Assembly (NCBI RefSeq): GCF_002614725.1
Contig: NZ_MRZN01000007.1
Coordinates: 52,574 to 116,573, forward strand
From: Staphylococcus edaphicus
GTDB lineage: Bacteria; Bacillota; Bacilli; Staphylococcales; Staphylococcaceae
DNA: 64,000 nt
Direction: 5' to 3'
Positions within the stretch are counted from its first letter, which is position 1, and the number at the start of each line of letters is the position of its first letter. The notes beneath the pieces are model-generated. The model saw only the letters and a list, made by a program, of their open reading frames with translations. It had not been told where the DNA came from and made no database searches. This document shows, piece after piece, positions 61,793-64,000 of this stretch. The position numbers and the translations under genes were made by a program.

Positions 61793-62152
61793 CTAACAAT
61801 CTTCTGGTGAACCAGCAACTTTAGCTGTTCTAAATGAACTACCACAACCACAGGCTGCAATAGCATTTGGATTATCGATTTGGAAGCCGCCACCCATTAA
61901 AGATTGTTTGAAATCTATCGTTGTGCCTTCTAGCACTGGCTTATCATACTTATCTACTAAAACTTTTAACCCATAAAACTCGAAAACTTCATCATTATCG
62001 CTAGGTGTTTCTTCTGCTGACATACCATACGTCAATCCTGTACAGCCTCCACCATTCACCTTAACTTTAAGATAGCCATCTGGCATATCATTTTGTTGTA
62101 ACATATCTTTTACTTCATATGCTGCAGCTTCTGTCATATTAATTATAGCCAT
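61793..62152 (-). CDS. sufA: A-type Fe-S cluster carrier (HesB/IscA/SufA family)
   Basis: A 119-residue cytoplasmic carrier that takes Fe-S clusters from the SUF scaffold to target enzymes. The three cluster cysteines are visible: GGGCTGLTYG (about residue 37) and ACGCGSSF (about residues 101 and 103). The opening IINMTEAAAYEVKDML is typical. The ATG follows AAGGAGGT, 12 bases after yuzB, so the two are co-transcribed. In S. aureus SufA lies away from the main suf operon, as here. SufT is encoded 38 kb away in the same window. Confidence 0.93.
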   Translation of the reverse strand: MAIINMTEAAAYEVKDMLQQNDMPDGYLKVKVNGGGCTGLTYGMSAEETPSDNDEVFEFYGLKVLVDKYDKPVLEGTTIDFKQSLMGGGFQIDNPNAIAACGCGSSFRTAKVAGSPEDC

Positions 62153-62164
62153 TATTTTACCTCC

Positions 62165-62401
62165 TTAAAAAATCCATGTTTCTTCTATATGTGCATATAT
62201 ATTTTGTAATAAATCATCTGGAGATTCACCTTCAACGGTATCACCATTCACTAATGCATACAAGCCACTAGAACACATACCACAATTTTGTAAACATCCA
62301 TATTCTAACACGTCTACGCCTGGATCATTTTCAAGTTGATTATATACATAATCTCCGCCCTTCGCTAAATTCGAAATGCAGAACTCAACTATTGGATTCA
62401 T
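62165..62401 (-). CDS. YuzB family protein (DUF1450)
   Basis: A 78-residue cysteine-rich protein of the YuzB/DUF1450 family. The motif [13 protein letters not shown] (cysteines at about residues 35, 39 and 42) and the early FCISN cysteine resemble thioredoxin-like [2Fe-2S] ferredoxin folds, so metal or cluster binding is plausible but unproven. The frame runs to 62416, but the GAGAGGGTG site leads to the ATG at 62401 (MNPIVEF). It precedes sufA, which supports a role in Fe-S or redox chemistry. It is divergent from the YutJ-like gene. Confidence 0.85.
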   Translation of the reverse strand: MNPIVEFCISNLAKGGDYVYNQLENDPGVDVLEYGCLQNCGMCSSGLYALVNGDTVEGESPDDLLQNIYAHIEETWIF

Positions 62402-62599
62402 ATTACACCCTCTCATAAATTATCAGTTAAACAATTATAACAAAAACCATAAGCTTATATCTACATCCTAGCTTATAGAATTTTTGCTTTTTGTTAAGTT
62501 ACAATAATAATCATAAATTGAATTTGATATTTTTATTTTTACCAATCAAATTTACTTATTCATCTTTTGTAATTGCAATTTATACTGTGTCTACTTTAT

Positions 62600-62628
62600 T
62601 TGTAGTAGTAAACAAAAAAGCATATAAT
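62600..62628 (+). promoter_or_regulatory. Promoter candidate of the YutJ-like gene with a long leader
   Basis: TTGTAG (62600-62605), 17 bases, TATAAT (62623-62628), about 170 bases upstream of the ATG. A second, weaker pair TTGAAT-N17-CATAAT lies in the leader (62714-62742). No riboswitch is recognised; the 400-base gap holds no ORF that I support. Confidence 0.6.
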
Positions 62629-62800
62629 ATGTATAAGTAAGCTGATTATAGAAAATTGGTATATCGATGCAGGACGAAATATGATTTAACCACATTATAT
62701 TTAATAACTTACATTGAATTGCACTGAATAATGCTACATAATTTAAAATATTGTAGTTTTTATTCTTGCTCAAACAATTTTTACTAGAGGGGTATCACAA

Positions 62801-63865
62801 ATGAAAAATTTAGTATTATTAGGTGGCGGCTATGGTAATATGCGCATCATGTCACATATTTTACCTTCAGCACTTCCAGAAAACTATTCAATCACACTAA
62901 TTGATCGCATGCCTTATCACGGCTTGAAACCAGAATTTTATGAATTAGCTGCGGGAACAAAATCAGATAAAGATATTCGTATGAGTTTCCCTGATTCAGA
63001 TAGAATCAACAATGTTTATGGTGAAATCACTGATATTAATTTGGATGATCAAATCGTATCTGTAGGACATACGAAAGTTGACTATGATGAACTCGTTATC
63101 GGACTAGGCTGTGAAGATAAATATCATAACGTACCAGGTGCAGAAGAATATACACATAGTATTCAAACGCTATCTAAATCTCGGGAAACATTCCATCATA
63201 TTAGTGAGCTTCCGAATGGAGCCAAAGTCGGCATTGTAGGTGCAGGTTTAAGCGGTATCGAATTAGCTAGTGAATTACGAGAAAGCCGTAGTGATTTGAA
63301 AATCTTCTTATATGATAGAGGCGAGCGTATCTTAAGTCGTTTCCCTGAAAAATTAAGCAAGTATATAGAGAAATGGTTTAAGAAACATGATGTTACAGTA
63401 GTCCCAAATTCTGATATCAATCGTGTTGAACCGGGTTGCATTTATAATAACGATGTGCCAGAAGAACTAGACTTAATTGTGTGGACGGCTGGTATTCAGC
63501 CGGTTGAATTAGTAAGAAACTTACCTATAGATATCAGTAAAGGTGGGCGTGTCATTTTAAATCAATATCACCAAGTACCTACATACAAAAATGTTTATGT
63601 CGTAGGTGATTGTGCTGAATTACCACACGCACCAAGTGCTCAACTTGCTGAAGCACAAGGTGATCAAATTGCTGATGTCATGAAATTGCAGTGGCAAGGT
63701 AAGCCACTTCCTGAAAAAATGTCAGAAATTAAAATTCAAGGCTTTCTTGGATCTCTTGGTGATAAGAAAGGTTTCGCGTACATTATGGATCGTACCGTTA
63801 CTGGCCGCCTAGCCTCTATATTAAAATCAGGTGTGCTTTGGATGTATAAATATCATAATGGTTAA
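62801..63865 (+). CDS. YutJ-like NAD(P)/FAD-dependent oxidoreductase (NADH dehydrogenase type)
   Basis: A 354-residue flavoprotein related to type II NADH dehydrogenases and to B. subtilis YutJ. The FAD motif NLVLLGGGYGNMRIMSHIL is at the N-terminus, in the variant GGGYGN. The second nucleotide motif KVGIVGAGLSGIELASEL is at about residue 142, and VYVVGDCAELPHAP at about residue 265. Its sequence is well apart from the ndh product at 60347, so the two are paralogues, not copies. The C-terminus has one hydrophobic patch. The ATG follows GAGGGGT. The electron acceptor is unknown. It is complete, with a terminator behind it. Confidence 0.9.
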   Translation: MKNLVLLGGGYGNMRIMSHILPSALPENYSITLIDRMPYHGLKPEFYELAAGTKSDKDIRMSFPDSDRINNVYGEITDINLDDQIVSVGHTKVDYDELVIGLGCEDKYHNVPGAEEYTHSIQTLSKSRETFHHISELPNGAKVGIVGAGLSGIELASELRESRSDLKIFLYDRGERILSRFPEKLSKYIEKWFKKHDVTVVPNSDINRVEPGCIYNNDVPEELDLIVWTAGIQPVELVRNLPIDISKGGRVILNQYHQVPTYKNVYVVGDCAELPHAPSAQLAEAQGDQIADVMKLQWQGKPLPEKMSEIKIQGFLGSLGDKKGFAYIMDRTVTGRLASILKSGVLWMYKYHNG

Positions 63866-63909
63866 ATATTATTAAGAGTCCGGGACATAAACATTTCTGA
63901 TTAAAGAAT

Positions 63910-63953
63910 AAACGTCAATTTCTATTGAAATTATATAGAAATTGACGTTTTCT
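63910..63953 (+). terminator. Terminator of the YutJ-like gene
   Basis: AAACGTCAATTTCTAT and ATAGAAATTGACGTTT, 16 perfect pairs, followed by TTCTTTATTTTT. A GGGACATAAA motif, common in staphylococcal 3' ends, precedes it. Confidence 0.88.
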
Positions 63954-63971
63954 TTATTTTTATATAATTTT

Positions 63972-63988
63972 GTAGCTCGTTGAGCTAC
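63972..63988. repeat. Small hairpin at the window edge
   Basis: GTAGCTC-GTT-GAGCTAC is a perfect 7-base stem followed by TATTTTT. It could be a further terminator for a gene outside the window. Confidence 0.5.
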
Positions 63989-64000
63989 TATTTTTCTTAT

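Noticed and set aside
62591..62773. 60-codon minus-strand frame in the gap upstream of the YutJ-like gene
   Set aside because: AT-rich, no ribosome site, unlikely composition; it covers the promoter and leader.

Overview
The window is chromosomal DNA from a low-GC Gram-positive bacterium, and every gene I recognise has its closest remembered relative in Staphylococcus. The gene order (yjbH, pepF, coiA, mecA, spxA, trpS, opp, fabF/fabH, clpB, sufT, cdr, addAB, sps, pgi, argGH, glpQ, gudB, rocD, ppiB, mnhA-G, ndh, sufA) is the conserved staphylococcal core order. Some genes differ from the S. aureus layout as I remember it: no second opp cluster beside trpS, a DUF418 gene between addA and the FAH gene, and an MFS gene beside fabF. 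This suggests a coagulase-negative species, perhaps of the saprophyticus/xylosus group. The species call is inference. I see no rRNA, tRNA, prophage, insertion sequence or CRISPR array.

Layout. 1-6.5 kb: the Spx control set (partial yjbH, mecA, spxA) with pepF and coiA, plus a clear RsaE/RoxS-type small RNA. 6.5-13.3 kb: trpS and the oppBCDFA oligopeptide permease, with a good promoter and a CodY-like box. 13.5-18.2 kb: small membrane proteins, an MFS exporter, and fabH-fabF behind a FapR operator. 18.3-23.1 kb: clpB behind a CtsR operator, and an OatA-like acyltransferase. 23.3-28.9 kb: sufT, a HAD phosphatase with CoA-disulfide reductase, YisL, an FAH-family enzyme and a DUF418 membrane protein. 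28.9-38.0 kb: the AddAB helicase-nuclease, signal peptidase SpsB with its inactive paralogue SpsA, and a TVP38/DedA-like protein. 38.3-48.2 kb: pgi, argGH, glpQ, gudB (with a textbook cre site), rocD and an OYE-type flavoenzyme. 48.4-56.0 kb: an S1-domain protein, ppiB, a KapB-like protein and the seven-gene Mnh cation/proton antiporter. 56.5-63.9 kb: a PaaI thioesterase, an NhaC-like antiporter, leucyl aminopeptidase, two NADH dehydrogenase-type flavoproteins, SufA and YuzB.

How the genes work together. Several connect redox and thiol stress (Spx and its adaptors, CoA-disulfide reductase, RsaE, type II NADH dehydrogenases, SufT/SufA). Others connect amino-acid and peptide nitrogen flow (Opp, PepF, leucyl aminopeptidase, RocD, GudB, ArgGH). 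CodY-like and CcpA-type sites sit at the expected genes. Most transcription units end in strong intrinsic terminators, many of them usable from both strands.

The most unusual structure is a 66-bp two-hairpin repeat. It is present as three head-to-tail copies after argH, with degenerate relatives after mnhG and beside pepA/ndh. I found no convincing new multi-gene system; the window is mainly core chromosome.
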